Assembly (NCBI GenBank): GCA_019925095.2
Contig: CM034403.1
Coordinates: forward strand, 7,445,690 to 7,509,689
Direction of reading: 5' to 3'
Length of the DNA: 64,000 bases
Source: Dendrolimus kikuchii
Lineage: Eukaryota > Arthropoda > Insecta > Lepidoptera > Lasiocampidae
A model generated the notes under the pieces. It was not told the origin of the DNA. It was given only the letters and a program-made list of their open reading frames with translations, and searched no databases. Below are positions 63,997 to 64,000 of this stretch, one piece after another. The position numbers and the translations under genes are program-made. Numbering within the stretch: position 1 is the first letter of the stretch; each line of letters opens with the position of its first letter.

Positions 63997-64000
63997 GAGG

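Overview
The window looks like intergenic or intronic DNA from an insect, most probably a moth or butterfly (Lepidoptera). This rests on AT-rich sequence, no bacterial-style packed genes, and several interspersed repeats I recognise as typical of lepidopteran genomes: Helitron-like units ending CTAG beside a 'gcccgcgacttcg' motif, the 'accgacttcaaaaagg' repeat, RTE 3' ends, and a tRNA-headed SINE. The species cannot be named from sequence alone. I see no convincing complete host gene, rRNA, genuine tRNA gene or CRISPR array.

The dominant coding object is at 20570-23443 (minus): an uninterrupted 957-codon reverse transcriptase with an N-terminal C2H2 finger, an RT domain with an unusual YLDD catalytic box, and a C-terminal CCHC plus PD...D restriction-like endonuclease (RLE) region. 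A broken probable first ORF lies upstream (23600-24122, minus). Degraded 3' ends of relatives occur at 34616-34699, 48790-49190, 53430-53905 and 63864-63996, on both strands.

Most of the rest is a nested mosaic of LINE 3' ends, SINE-like units and small DNA transposons. Local labels used below: RTE-1 (TATG tail; copies near 10.5, 18.5, 44.4, 48.3, 51.4 and 57.2 kb, most with clear target-site duplications), RTE-2 (GAA tail; 9.0, 43.8, 55.9 kb), RTE-3 (15.7, 31.1, 55.7, 62.6 kb), LINE-Z (3.8, 29.0 kb), LINE-B (14.0, 17.2, 25.5 kb), LINE-K (8.1 kb, ATT tail), Family A (about 310-330 bp, A-tailed, 12 copies or fragments), Family E (9.4, 10.8, 35.2, 46.5 kb), a tRNA-headed SINE (6.3-7.1, 32.8 kb), Helitron-like units, and a family of 80-100 bp hairpin MITEs (16.4, 35.4, 37.7, 53.5 kb).

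Region by region: 0-6 kb is AT-rich with a possible solo LTR and a perfect 41-bp-arm hairpin; 6.3-7.1 kb is a SINE broken by two other elements; 8-19 kb is LINE tails and Family A; 19-24 kb holds the RLE retrotransposon; 25-37 kb is Helitron-like and fold-back DNA; 38-52 kb is RTE tails and long AC/TA/GT microsatellites; 52.2 kb has a possible small exon trapped between inverted Family A copies; 58.8-59.85 kb is a roughly 160-bp tandem array interrupted by a MITE; 60-64 kb is mostly unassigned and ends in another RLE-element tail. The elements act as a community: LINE machinery has evidently mobilised the SINE-like units (A tails, short duplications), while DNA elements insert into both.
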